In this document: piece after piece, positions 1 to 11,545 of the stretch
Layout of the letters: each line of letters starts with the position of its first letter
Numbering within the stretch: the first letter of the stretch is position 1
Assembly (NCBI RefSeq): GCF_963678635.1
Contig: NC_087069.1
Coordinates: forward strand, 16,404,660-16,468,659
Length of the DNA: 64,000 nt
DNA from: Symsagittifera roscoffensis
Lineage: Eukaryota > Xenacoelomorpha > Acoela > Convolutidae
Direction of reading: 5' to 3'
Translations under genes and position numbers: made by a program
Notes under the pieces: model-generated
Databases searched by the model: none
Seen by the model: only the letters and a program-made list of their open reading frames with translations
What the model was told of the DNA's origin: nothing

Positions 1-2982
1 CATGCAATGGACATTTAGTTACATCAAACTTTTTCAAGTTCTCCACATTCTGAAAGTCTGTGTTCAGAGGCAAAACGTAGCCAAGTTTCTTTCCCCTCTG
101 TATTGTCACTGTTGTTGCTTCTGTGTTCAATAACACACTCACACACAGTCCGCTTTGAGTGAATGAGAAGCTTCTTCCTAAAATAGCCGAGCTTTTACTG
201 TTTGGATTTGGTACCAGACACACCTGTCTGTCATTGCTGAGCTCATTCAAGTTCCTCATCCTAAACGTCGCTACTACGGCTTGGTTCGGTTTTAATCTAA
301 CTTTTCGATCCAGGAAAGTCGGCACCTTGGCCTGATTAATTAAGATCTTATTAAGGGGTCTTTTCTCATACTTTCTCTCAGGATCCTTGATCCTAATCAA
401 TCCGTCATTGAGATCGATCGTGACGTCAAAGTTGCGAACGAAATCCCTTCCTAGGATGAACTGGTCGGATTCGTCCAAATTCTCTACTACTAGGAAGCTC
501 ATCCAAAGATGTCTTCCTCCGAGCTGCAGTGAAATGATCGGGGTTTGTCCGGCGACATAGATCGCTCCCTGATTGGCAGCTGCCAACCTGATGTTTGTCG
601 GTATGAGATCCGACCTTTCGAAACCCATGTCGGTCCAAGTTTTGACTGGCATGACACTAACCACTGCTCCCGTGTCTAGCAGTCCCTTTACTGAAAGTTG
701 TCTGCCTTGCACGTCCAGAACGTGTGCGGCCAGATCGGCCTCGCAACCAATATGCACTGCGTCTTGTTCGAGCATCGCGTTGTGTCCGATTCGTCTGACC
801 TTCAGCTCCTCTTGACCAATGTATATCCGGCCAACCTGATCGTTCGCATCAGTTATGTGAGCTTTCGTGTAGATATTGATGCCATCTACATTCATCAGGA
901 TCGGGTAAGGGCCATGGACATCGATATAATGTCCGTCCACTTTCATCAGCCTCGGACCTCCCGTTGTGAGCAGCGCTCGCACTGCCCTGGAGTCCAGTTT
1001 GGGATCTTTCTCCTTCAAGTAGTCGGCATAGATGTCCAGGTGGACTAGTGTAATCTCGGATGGTTCACTCAAGTTCTTGACCACCTGGTGCCCTGCGACT
1101 GAGATGATGGACCTTATTTTGGTCCCCGCCTTCGTCATGCCGAAAGTCTTACCAGATATAACGTTCAGTTTTAGTCCCTGTTTCTTGGGTTCCTCTTTGT
1201 TTCCTGCTTTTGTCGTTTTACCCAGAACATTAAAACTTTCCCGAAGATCTGTGCTCTCCAGCTCCGACCTTACCCATTGCTCCACTTCTTTCGTGGCTAG
1301 GTCCTGTTTGACATTCTGCAGCGCTGTCCTTGCCGCCAGGCCGTAATCCACCTTGAGTGGGCTAGACGACTCTGCTTCGAGGTTCGAGGCTACCACCTCG
1401 TCAGGCCATGTCTTAACCTTTTTGGTCGTGAAGGTGCTCGGTGTCGTCTCCTTTCTCCGAGATTCAGCCTCGTTCATCAGACGTGCTCGACTGGCCTTGA
1501 CACCCGAAAGCGCCTCTTCGTGGCGGGGATGTTTCGCGTCCGCTACTGCGTCCCAAAATTGAGTACAATCCGACTTGAAGTGTCCCTCCAAATTACAGAA
1601 GAAACACCTCGGACCATATTTCATGATGAGCCCTCTGACGTACTCTTCATGATCCTCGTCGGTCGCGTCGGCGTCCTCGAGAAAGTAGCCTATGGCCTTC
1701 ATGTTCTGTTTGTATGCAGAACACGCAGAAACGTGATGGTCCATCGAACCACAATTCGCACACGACCTCCTCTTGTCCATGTCATCGCGAGGTTTGTACC
1801 AACTGGAATTCGCACCAGTGTTTGTCCCGCTATAGTTGCCATAATTGCTGTAACGGTTTTGCGCCCTCGGTTTTATGAGTAAATACTCGCGTGACTTCAT
1901 ACGCAAGTCGTCAGGCGTGGGTACCTGGTCAAGCGACAGGGTGAAGTGAGTGGCCAACATCGCCTTCAACTCCTCACTCCTTACTCCATCCATGAACTTC
2001 GAAGCAATCGCCAAGTTTCGCTCGGATATTCTCTCATCCGGGTTGCTTCTCCTCCTGAGCAATTCAAGGTCGTCCAAGAATTTATCTATTGATTCTTCAT
2101 CTCTCTGACGCCTCTTCTTGAACTTCACCATAACCTGGTGCCCTTGTACTCCAGTGCCGAAACTATTCAGCAGGATGTCGAATATCTTGCGAGCGCTGTC
2201 TCTCTCATTGGCTCTTTTCGCCATTACACAACTTAATGCAGTACCCTCCAGGTTGCTCGTCAGCGCGCTGCACTCTTGTTTCTTGGAGAGATTCTCTTCC
2301 TCAAAGTGTAACTTCATCACCTCTACCCAAGTATCAATGCAGCCGTCTGACTCGTCTTTATATGACTTCGGCTTTTTCAGTGTTCTTCTTGACCTCTCTC
2401 CTCTCTCGGTTGACTTCGAGAGCTTGGTGATGAATGTTTCAAGAGATCTGTTCAGAGGCTCAAACATCGAGGCATACATCATTGTGTCTTGTGAGACTGT
2501 AGTCAGATCTGGTACTGAACTGACTTGTGGCACGGTTGGCAATCTTGTCTCCGGGGTGGCATCTGCCTCCGGCGGGACTGGATTCGTCCAGCCAGGCCTC
2601 TGCGGGGCTGCCCTTGGCCGCTCCTTGTTTCTATGTTCGTAGTTCGTTCTCGAGCCTTGCTGGGCTCTGGCACTGTTGCCCGTACCATCTCCAACATTCG
2701 CATGGCGTGAGCGCTCCCTTGAGTTGGAATGCTCCTGCCAACTACTCTCATTCAGGATTGCGTGAAGCTTCCGCATCATTAAGTCAGATTTGGCGTCCAA
2801 CCTCTTTTCCAGGCCAGTCATCGTTTGGGCGTAGGTATTATCATGATCATTCAATAATCGCTCGATCTCTCTTGTCATCCTAGCCTCTCTTTCATCTGAC
2901 TTTTTGTTTGCGTGTGCCAGGCTCTCAGCCAGGCATTGATCGGTATTACAAACCTCGCCTGCGACTTCACGTGCGTTAGCTC
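1..2982 (-). CDS. Element A Gag (capsid, nucleocapsid)-protease polyprotein, 3' part off window
   Basis: A stop-free minus-strand frame of about 990 codons enters from near 2982 and leaves through position 1. The first in-frame ATG is near 2880. In order it holds a coiled-coil-like charged N-terminus, a retrotransposon capsid-like helical region (about 2400-1950), and two CCHC zinc knuckles of CX2CX4HX4C spacing (1762-1721 and 1606-1565). An aspartic protease follows, with LLDTGA around 679-665 and ILGRDF around 457-440. These are the RNA-binding and polyprotein-processing modules of an LTR retrotransposon. RT should follow beyond the left edge. No stop or frameshift was found inside this frame, and base composition is clearly more GC-rich than the rest of the window, suggesting a young or constrained copy. 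Ty3/gypsy is likely from the protease, but the clade cannot be fixed without RT. Confidence 0.85.
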
Positions 2983-3963
2983 ATCTTTCAAACTCTCTCG
3001 ACCATGGTGAGCTCTCTCGTCAACTTGATCTATCCTCTTAGTCATGTCCCGCCTCAATTCATCCAGGCCATTCATCACACCAGCGAACATGTCACTTATG
3101 TCACCAGCTGCCCCCAATGGCGGGGTTAGCCCCAGAGAAGACGAGGTAAACTGCGGCTGTAGCCTAGTACTCGATGACGCACCGCCCTTTTGCTTGTGCA
3201 TTGACGTCATCAGTCTGTCAAACGTTGATGATGCTCCCATCGTTATCCCATCCGACATAGGCCTGGTCGGCGAGGCAGAAGACGCCTCCCTGCTCATGTC
3301 GTTCCTTGGGCACGGTGTGAAGTTCACATCCGGATGGGTTATTTCCGGTTGGTCGTAACTAGAGGATAGACCTCCGGCTTGTAGCGACGTCATGCGCTCA
3401 TCGTACAAAGACTTCCAACTTTTCTTTGCCTTCGAGAACGTCTGCTCTTCACCCGGACTCATACTCGACATCATCGCGTTGTTGCTCTGTTTGGCCAAAG
3501 ATGAGTGTGTACTTGTCGGATGTGAAGGTTCCTTTCTCCATTTATAGCTCTTATACTCTGATTTGGACATTCCCCTGTACAACACTTCCTCCCGAGGTTC
3601 GACCTCGGGACGCTCCGAGGTCTCTTCTGTCCTCTCGACTTCCTCCCGTTCGAGGACCTCGTCTGGCTCAAAGTCGGGTCGAATGAGCGTTCGCTCCCCT
3701 TCGTCAAAGGGATCCACCAGCGTTTCGCTCGCAGGCCCGGCCTCGGCGCTCCGCCCTTGATTGCCATCGAGGTTTTTCTCGCTCCTTAGTTTCATTTCGC
3801 TCACTGAAAGATCAGATTGACCTTTAGTCGATTCGTCTTCAGCAAACGCGTCGGAAGCGCTGCTAAACGAGGTTTGGCTACGCCTAGTTTTAAATTTCCG
3901 CGTGCTTCCCTTGCTTAGCCTGGGAATTTTAGTAGTCGATCCTAGCGAGTCCCTGCGCTGCAT
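2875..3963 (-). CDS. Element A upstream Gag-like ORF (362 aa), acidic/Ser-rich
   Basis: The ORF starts at ATG 3963-3961 and ends at TGA 2877-2875. The open frame extends further upstream, but only with non-ATG codons. The protein is rich in Ser, Glu and Arg, with no recognised domain and a predicted helical C-terminus (around 3060-2980). It overlaps the start of the downstream capsid/knuckle frame by about 105 nt, with the downstream frame at -1. The charged helical character continues across the frame change, so the two frames probably formed or form one Gag. Either there is a frameshift in the overlap (mutation or programmed), or they are separate proteins. I did not find a canonical X_XXY_YYZ slippery heptamer in the right phase. 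Confidence 0.7.
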   Translation of the reverse strand: MQRRDSLGSTTKIPRLSKGSTRKFKTRRSQTSFSSASDAFAEDESTKGQSDLSVSEMKLRSEKNLDGNQGRSAEAGPASETLVDPFDEGERTLIRPDFEPDEVLEREEVERTEETSERPEVEPREEVLYRGMSKSEYKSYKWRKEPSHPTSTHSSLAKQSNNAMMSSMSPGEEQTFSKAKKSWKSLYDERMTSLQAGGLSSSYDQPEITHPDVNFTPCPRNDMSREASSASPTRPMSDGITMGASSTFDRLMTSMHKQKGGASSSTRLQPQFTSSSLGLTPPLGAAGDISDMFAGVMNGLDELRRDMTKRIDQVDERAHHGRESLKDELTHVKSQARFVIPINAWLRAWHTQTKSQMKERLG

Positions 3964-4401
3964 AGTTTTTAACAAAATGAAAATATTCGTAATTTGATGG
4001 CAATGCAAACGTACCACAAACAAGATCTAGTTAAATCACTTAACGCTGCCTACTCGATTCCGTCAGTATCAAAATGTCTCTTAGATCTCTCACGACTAAA
4101 CTAGTGACTCAGCTAAAGTTACACACAGGGTCTACCCAGTATTGATATAATACTAACTCAACCCTGTTGTATAGTATAACAGTATCACAAAGTTTCCACA
4201 AGATATAATCGACACACAAAACACAATCGATAATCAGATAAGAATATCCTACAGGTGACAGCGACCTTTCATCAGTATCAATTTACGGCCACTTTCTTAT
4301 CAAGTCACTGCGTTGTTAAAATCAAACAATCTTTGGTAAAAAGCAGTGATGATTCAGAAATAGATAAATAAAACTTAGTCTTAAAGAAAAAGACTTCCCC
4401 C
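3964..4401 (-). other. Untranslated leader of element A; no gene seen
   Basis: AT-rich DNA upstream (on the minus strand) of the element A Gag start. No ORF or recognisable RNA gene is visible. It is probably 5' leader or LTR sequence of element A, whose outer LTR boundary I could not place because the matching LTR is outside the window. Confidence 0.4.
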
Positions 4402-4726
4402 AATCGGAACGATCCGAAAGAACGAAGCCCAGGACACAGTCTTCTCGAGTGGATGTGTATCTGCCTAATACACCCACCGAGGTCTTCTTTTAGGTGTCCT
4501 GCGATTGCCCGAGCTGTCCTACTAAGTAGCTCAAGGCAACCTCTGATCGAAAATTCGTCAAGTCTATGAAAAAGCTCTCCCACACTCGGACTGTTCCAAG
4601 TGCACGAGTGTAGGGAACAATTTTTCTTCTCAAGTGGGTGTGTATTTGCCTAATACACCCACCGAGGTCTTCCTTTATTTGTTCCCGGATTGCCCGAACT
4701 TTTCTATTAGGTAGCTCAAGGCAACC
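4402..4726. repeat. Two tandem ~185-bp structured repeats with compensatory changes
   Basis: Two diverged copies (4402-4541 and 4583-4726) share a central hairpin: stem GTGGATGT/ACACCCAC at 4449-4477 and GTGGGTGT/ACACCCAC at 4634-4662. Both share a flank ending CTCAAGGCAACC. An outer stem pairs AGGACAC (4431-4437) with GTGTCCT (4494-4500) in copy 1, and GGGAACAA (4613-4620) with TTGTTCCC (4679-4686) in copy 2. The two arms changed sequence but kept pairing. This points to a selected RNA or DNA structure in the element A leader/LTR; its role (packaging, translation or other) is unknown. Confidence 0.65.
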
Positions 4727-4954
4727 ACACGACCAAAATCACAATCAAAAAAAATTTCTTTGTTCGGGTACTTCTGATACACCCAATGTAGAATCCAAAG
4801 TTGATCACAAATTTCCGGGTCAAAATGTGTTCTTATGATCCTGATAAGCACGCCTAATATCCTAATATGATCCTAATTAAATGAATATTTTCCGTTTCCC
4901 AAATTGCCACAGAAGGTTTACTCAAGTCTCTAACAAGGAGATCGTTAGAAGGTT

Positions 4955-7890
4955 TAAGACACTCCGGAGGGTTACCTCGGAGGGTACCTTGATCACCCAA
5001 GTTACTTCGGAGGGTACCTTAATCACCCAAGTTACTTCGGAGGGTCCCCCTAAATTTACTAAGGAGGGTCAATAAGATGCTTAATATGCTCCGGAGGGTT
5101 ACTTCGGAGGGTACCTCCAAAATTTTCAAATTTTTGATCTCGCTTAGAAGGTTCTCCCACTAGCTTCAAAAAGCGTCAAAACAAGCTAGGAGTTCTAAAG
5201 GGAGCTGTTTTAACTTCTTTGGGTGATCTCGTGGAGATTTTTCACTAAGGAGGGTTGCTAAGGGGTTTAGCTGACTCCGGAGGGTCACTTCGGAGGGTTC
5301 CCCCCAAATCAAGAAAAAGGGCTATATCACAGCAGTAAAGCCTCTGAGAGCGGTCTACCTGGCTTAAAACTAGGTTGGCTGACTCGGTCAACCTTCCCAG
5401 TAGGATAAAAGGTGATTTTATCAAAATCTTATGCCGCTCGGAGGGTTCCTCGTGATTTGGACCCTCCGAACCAACAAACTGAAAAAATTTTCTTTTCCGA
5501 AATAATCAATCCCAAAAACGGTTGCGATTCGGAAAAGTGGTCAAAAACGTCGACTTATGGTACCAAAATTATCCCAATCGGATAACTAGTCTTTGAGAAA
5601 TCGCCAAAAACGCGTTCGTCAAAATGGCCTTTTTTCACCACCTATATAGGTTCTGAAAGACTTTTTCCGCAATTCCGGTCGAAAGTGCCTAAAAATACTC
5701 AAAATGAGCGTAGTAGCCCTGTACGGCACTGGAATATTGCAAAAAACCGGACCAAAAATTGGTTTAGAAACAAAAATTTGGCCAAAAACTATCAAATTTG
5801 GACCCTCCGATTCCTTCCTTTTCCAACCCTTAAGTCGTTAGCTCTATCCACGGAGCTACTCGGAGGTTTACCCAAAAATTTCTCTAGTAACCGAGCACTT
5901 TATGCTAGCACGCTCCTAACACAAAAAAGTTTATTGCTCTAACTCTAAAAACTCAAAAACTCGATCCCCAAAACAGATTGACAAAATCCGGAAAATTATC
6001 GAAAGTTTGACCGAAAAATTTTGGTTTTTTCCAACTTCTACTGAGTCTTTTTTCACGCGGTTTCTTTAGTTAGGGGGATCGAACTACGTAGCTACTCCCT
6101 ATATAAAAGCTTTTTGTTGTTCGGAAAAGCTCGGATATCCGAAAATTTGGGGGTCTATAATTTGATCGAAAATCGATGATTTTCGACAAAATTGGGTGTT
6201 TTTTGGGTCTAATTTAGGAGATAAGTAATATGTAATAAGGATAATAACCTATTATTAGTCGTTAATGGATAATACTATACCCTCCTTTGCACCAAAATAC
6301 CCGAATTAAGACCCTTAACTCGGAAATTTGTAATCGATGGAGGGTACAATCGGTCCGCGCCAATCGTGCCCCCCACCACTTAAGTTTTAATGAAATAGTA
6401 CCCGAACGATACCAAAATTGCTTCAACGATACCCAACAGTCGTTGCAGATGTTGTCCTTGATGTCCCTGTTGAGTGTGGAACACGTTGATCAGCTTGCCA
6501 CTCTACCCTCCGGCCACCGGCAAAATCACCATTAACGTGCTTAAACACTCAAATTACACTCGAGGGAGGGTATCCAACCCTTCACCAAAACACACAATCT
6601 TTCTATCAGAAACGATATAAATCAATCTGAAACAACAACAAATAGGAAGGTCAGATCACATCTCGTCCGGAAATAATATATTAACTGTCACTTTATGTTT
6701 TTTACTGTTTTTGGTCTTTTTTGGATTTTTTACTGTTTTTTGTACTTTTTTGTTTTCAAATAAATTTAATTTTGGCTTTTGCTTGGTTATACACTATTTT
6801 TGTTTGGTTTTACGCTTTCTCTTTAATTGTTTTTGGTCCCGGGACCTCGGGACAAGCGGGTTCATGACTTCCCACCTAACCCTCCGGCCCCCGGAATTTT
6901 CGGTGTTAACTAAGTTAAAAAGCTAAATTGTACTGGACGGAGGGTACGCACCTTCCCCCTAGTACCATAACGGTCATTAAGGCCTCTAACTCGGGCATAT
7001 GCCCGGAGCGGAGGGTTCGTCGCTGAAACGCTTGCTGATCATGATGGTCTTATGCCTTTGACAGGCCCACCCAGGAGCGCCATAAAAACGTCTATGTAAC
7101 ATTCGCCCAAATACTACACAGCGACGGAGCGTAGGAAAAGTACCTATTAACGACTGGCAGGCGTCAGTTACCTTAATCCTACTCGCTTTTCACCGTCTCG
7201 ACCTTGCCAGTTGATTTTCTGGTCTGTCTAGGGCAAAGTAAAAAGTTACCATTTTTAGGCCCTCAGTCAAACGACTTTTGATCAGCTTTCATTTACATGC
7301 GAACACAACCACATAGCTGAGTCTCGGATCCTCAGACTACGTGATTGTCATTAAAAACACGGCTCGAACAACCTATTTTAACATATTTTTGGGTGACAGT
7401 TTTATATTAAATCCATTGGAGATGGATTGACCCTTTCCTTTTTCTAGCTACTCATATTCTGAATTATTAAACAATAACGGTGTTAATTAAGATCTATGAC
7501 ATTAAGGCAGCTATACAGTCAGTCTACACAGTCCCTTCACATAGAACAGTCTCTGGGGGACCAAGCCTCCGCTCCCGTAATATTCTTGAGATAACGCTCT
7601 TATCTCTTATAATTCGTGTCCCGGGAGGGTCCCGTGGTAGATTTCTTCCCCCACTGAAGCCTCTTTCTCCACAAATATCCGTCGCTAAGGTTCTTATAGT
7701 GTGTTATTGCCACTATAAGAGGCTTCGTAATTTTCTGTCTCTTGTAGGACTGTTCTTCACAATATTTTGCGTCGTTCTCATTTCCCGTCTTTTTTAGTCA
7801 AAATGGCCGTCTTTTTCTATTTCTCAGAAATATTCACTCTTCAATCGAAATTTTAAAAATAAAAATTCTAGAATATTCTGACCCTCCTTC
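4955..7890. repeat. Cluster of CGGAGGGT-like octamers in both orientations
   Basis: The G-rich core GGAGGGT, or its complement ACCCTCC, recurs about 20 times in roughly 3 kb. Examples lie near 4966, 4980, 5009, 5039, 5064, 5094, 5106, 5247, 5279, 5292, 5442, 5461, 5803, 6283, 6342, 6506, 6565, 6882, 6939, 7011 and 7623. Near 4979-5040 it sits in a 30-bp direct repeat (TCGGAGGGTACCTTGATCAC and onward). No convincing gene lies in this stretch. It could be element A LTR sequence, an array of protein-binding sites, or the remains of a short satellite. Confidence 0.6.
7692..7720. repeat. Perfect 10-bp hairpin
   Basis: TCTTATAGTG, a 9-nt loop, then CACTATAAGA. The inverted repeat is perfect and stands in otherwise featureless DNA. 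It is not followed by the CTRR end expected of a Helitron, so no function is assigned. Confidence 0.5.
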
Positions 7891-7969
7891 CCAACACTTT
7901 TTCGTTCATAAGGCCTTTAGTCGTTCTTTTTTACTTCGCCGGAAGGTTGTGCTGTGTCATCTGGCAGAA

Positions 7970-9156
7970 TGGCACACTCAAACCCCTTTTTAAAGACGCA
8001 GAATTAACAGAAATTTTTCAAATAGCTAACCATTCTAATTAGGATAAACAGTGAAGAACTTCGGTTACTCATCCTTCACTTGATCCCCTTCCTTTTAAAT
8101 GACCCAGGCTAAAACACTTTAGCCTAGTAAGTTTTAAAATAGTATCTAACGAACTACTTGCGTTCTAATTAGATCTGAACCTTGTGAATCAAATTACTAT
8201 TCTCCAACCGTTGATCAAAAATCACAGCCCCTAAGTAAGATTATGTAAGTCTATCTTAACTAGAAATATACACGAGAAAATCATTCGAAATCATTCTCAC
8301 GAATCGATATATGCTTTTCTCTCCAACCCGACAAATACGGCCCAAGTTAAGCTAACCACAAAAAGTCGTGTGAACTAACAGTTTAAGACAGTAGAAATCA
8401 CTAACAACTATATTGCATCCATCATTCTAAACCTAATGTCAAGAGACACATTAGGAAACAAAAAAAAACATTTTACACAACTGTTTAATTAACGACGAAA
8501 GAAACGATCTCGTAACCACACCACACAGACAAACAATACGATACATAAGAACAAAAAGACAAACACTAAGAAAGAAAATTATTAACAAGTAAAAACAAAT
8601 TATTAGAAAACGATTTTCAAAACGAAGAAACGCAGTCTCAGAGTCAGAAACAAGTGCAATACAAGAACTTCACAATTTAAAATACTCAATGAAAAAAACC
8701 ATTAAATTGACGATCAAATATATTTTTCTGACTCAGAAACCACGTCACCAGTATCAATAAAAGGAAAAATTAGAAAAAAAAATTGTTGCACAAACAAACC
8801 AATACGTCTGTACAACTGGAATCAACCAATAGGACACATTGAAAATTACACGCTAACAGTGATACAAAACAAAAACGATTCGAAATGAAGAAAACCTAGA
8901 AGATTCGGCACTCCCATTTTTAGCTGAAGCTCGAGGACGAATACATTTAACCAAAATTTAACTGCAAGTTTACTCGAAAAAGGAGATAGTCCATGTACAA
9001 AAGAATTTCCCGATGTAAAAATGAGAAGACAACATCTTGACCCCTATCTCAAAAGCATATGTAGTCTTACATCACAATGTGGAATCTACGCAAAAGAATT
9101 CAGTTCGCCAAACGCCTTTCATGACAAAAATCTCATTCAAACTGACGAGGTAGATA
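7970..9156 (+). pseudogene. 5' leader and gag N-terminus fragment of a relative of element G (opposite orientation)
   Basis: This block aligns, on the opposite strand, with the element G leader and the first third of its gag (33720-32525). Shared pieces include the leader motif AACAGTGAAGAACTTCGG (8049-8066), a LYNWNQPI peptide (about 8810) matching LYNWSQPI in G, and SPCTKEFPDVK (about 8990) matching SPCKTEFPDVK. It is interrupted by stops and ends abruptly near 9156, with no LTR, capsid or pol. It is a truncated, older copy of the same family or a sister family, and shows that this gag N-terminal domain is an established family rather than random sequence. Confidence 0.7.
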
Positions 9157-10179
9157 TTAAATTTTGAAATTTTTTTACAGGATACACAAAAAATATACAA
9201 CATCAACGTTCTTTAGTTTGCAATTTATTTTCCGCGGTTTAGTTTCTGCATTGGAAATGTTTAGACTGTCTTTCAAGAAAAATAGCCTAATAGGTTTTCC
9301 ACTAGAAGTTGAATGCCACTGGTATGTGGGTTCACTTTGTCGTCAAAAATGTTAGTAGCGGTTAGATTAGTACTCACACACTCAACTTTTGACCAAGCAA
9401 ATGTACCACTGATTTGCAATCATAAACTTTCCAGAACACTATTGAAAATGTTTATTTCAGTGTTGTTTTGATCTCTGCCAAAAAAAAACTTTTTTCACAG
9501 GAGTTATTTTGAAACTGAAACTCTATGAGGCTTGAATTTTAAAACGGATTTCTCAATAGCCTCACGAGGTTGTTCACAAGGTTTCTTTCCGGTTGGTTTT
9601 CAATCAATAGACTTATGTCCCACATGCATAACAAGCGTTTCAATGCTTGTCCCATAAATTTCTTTGTCAACAATTTTTTAACGTCCTTCATAGCAGCCAA
9701 TGAATGTGAATGTTTTGCGGTTAGTGGCCCAAATCGAGTTTGTTTTGCAAATCGAGGGATGATTTTATGCTGAAATTGGTCATTGAACTGTTGAAAGGTT
9801 GGGACTAATCTTCTTGGTTTTGTCCTAGTAAGTTATCAATTATTTTTTCAGTTTGTTTTTTGGAAAGTTTCTACATCTATTTTCAATTTTGTGATAGTTT
9901 CCCTGTTGATGTTGTAGCTTCTTTTGTTGTAAACGAGACTCTTGTAATTCTATTTGCCTTTACAGAATGGTTCCTTCTCTAGCCTCTGATATTTTTCTTC
10001 CTCTAGAAATGTCTGCAGTTCTTTAGCCTCTAGAATCAGATCTGCTTTGTTCATGTCTGCTAGGCAAGCCGTTTTTTTTTTGAATTAAAGTTTTTGTTGC
10101 TTCAAATTTTGATCAATTTGAAAATAACAGTCAGCTTTTTTTCACGTGCTTGAGCCCCATTAAAATTTAGAGCCTTACG
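9157..10179. other. Intergenic, nothing recognised
   Basis: AT-rich DNA with T-runs. No ORF with protein-like composition, RNA gene or clear repeat was recognised. Confidence 0.5.
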
Positions 10180-11545
10180 TGGCCACTGTGTACTGGATAG
10201 GAGCACAATTTTGTGCCTGTATGTTCCTGGATTCCAGAGACAAGTCTCAAAATTTGTTCCAAGTTATAAGTGGATTCCACAAACAAATTTTCAGTAGATT
10301 CCGCATTCATATACTTTAACGTAATTTTTGTCGGCACATTTGTTTTGTTGCGGATTCCGCAACAAGCAAATATAGCTAGTTGTTCTGGATTCCGCATTTG
10401 TAAGTGAATTCCGCAAAATGTAAGCGGAATCCGCAATTGTAAGTGGTTTTCGCAAACTGTAAGTGAATTCCCAATTTTTTTTCAATACTGAAATTGCATA
10501 TGAACAATCAAAAGCTGAGCTAGAATTCTTATCTCTAGCAATGCGGAAGTTAAAAGCAAAGACTTAATCATTGTCAGCGGAATCCAAGAACAATTCTTAA
10601 AACATTGGTTGCCTAAATTGGTGGATGTCATCTTTAAGTATTTTGGAAACACAACACCGAACAATTTCAATAATTGGAGTCATTAAGTTGAGAGTATGTA
10701 GAACACACAGCATATCGACAAATTAGCTCAGTATTTGGGATTGCGTCAATCCCAAATACTGGTTTTGAACGCGAAGAAATGCAGTAATTGTAGTCATTGG
10801 GTTCAGAGTGTATGGAAACACAACACACAGCATATCGCCAAAATAGGTCAGTACTTGTGATTCCATCGATCCTTAATACTTGTCAGTGTTTGGGATTGAT
10901 GAACTCCCAAAAACTGGAATAATGTGGAATAAATATGGAAATTATCCATTATTTGGAGTCATTAGGTTGAGAGTGATTAGAAACCTAACGCATAGAAAAT
11001 CGTCAAATTATTTCATTATTTGGGATTTCATCGATCCCAAAATTTGGTCAGTATTTGGGATTGATGGAATCCCAAAAACTGGAATAATGTGGAAAAAAAC
11101 ATGGAACATATCGATTATTTGGAGTCATTAGGTTGAGAGTAATTAGAAACCCAACGCATAGCAAATCGTCGAATTAGTTCAGTGTTTGGGATTTCATTGA
11201 TCCCAAATACTGCTCATCAGTAATTGGGATTCCATTAATCCCCAACACTGATCTTTTCTAGTAAATTTCTATTCTAGTAAATTTCTGTTCTAGTGAAATC
11301 AAATCATGTGTTTGAAAGATATAAGTTTAAAGGCTACTACTTATATAAATATATGTAAAGGGAATCCGCAAACAAATTGCGGATTCCACTTACAATTGGC
11401 GGATTCCACTTAAAGTTGCGGATTCCGCAACAGCTCAACTTAAAGATACAAATTTTTTATCATTTGTTTGTGGATTCCGCAAACTGTTCCGGATTCCGCA
11501 AATACAGTTGCGGATTCCGCAAACTGGCCTATTTTTCGAGCCAGT
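10180..11545. mobile_element. Palindrome-rich repeat block bounded by inverted GGATTCCGCAA clusters
   Basis: Both ends carry many copies of GCGGATTCCGCAA-type palindromic words, in largely opposite orientation: 10260-10470, and 11358-11530 with TTGCGGATTCCGCAA. The middle carries seven degenerate 33-bp palindromes (10729-11250) within a roughly 165-180-bp repeating unit that also includes GGAGTCATTAGGTTGAGAG. There is no coding capacity. The layout suggests a non-autonomous DNA transposon or a satellite seed. No target duplication was identified, so the borders are approximate. Confidence 0.45.

Noticed and set aside
573..2883. Plus-strand frames (for example 698-1048, 2118-2642)
   Set aside because: They lie opposite the long, motif-bearing minus-strand Gag-protease frame and have no domains; antisense shadows.
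2875..2982. Canonical retroviral slippery site
   Set aside because: No X_XXY_YYZ heptamer in the correct phase; the nearest A-runs are out of phase.
4402..4726. Spliced-leader or snRNA genes
   Set aside because: Neither the SL1-type leader sequence nor an Sm site was found in the repeats.
7692..7720. Helitron 3' end
   Set aside because: The hairpin is not followed by CTRR and no Rep/helicase or partner end was seen.
10260..11540. CRISPR array
   Set aside because: Repeats are palindromic, degenerate and irregularly spaced, in eukaryotic DNA, with no cas genes.
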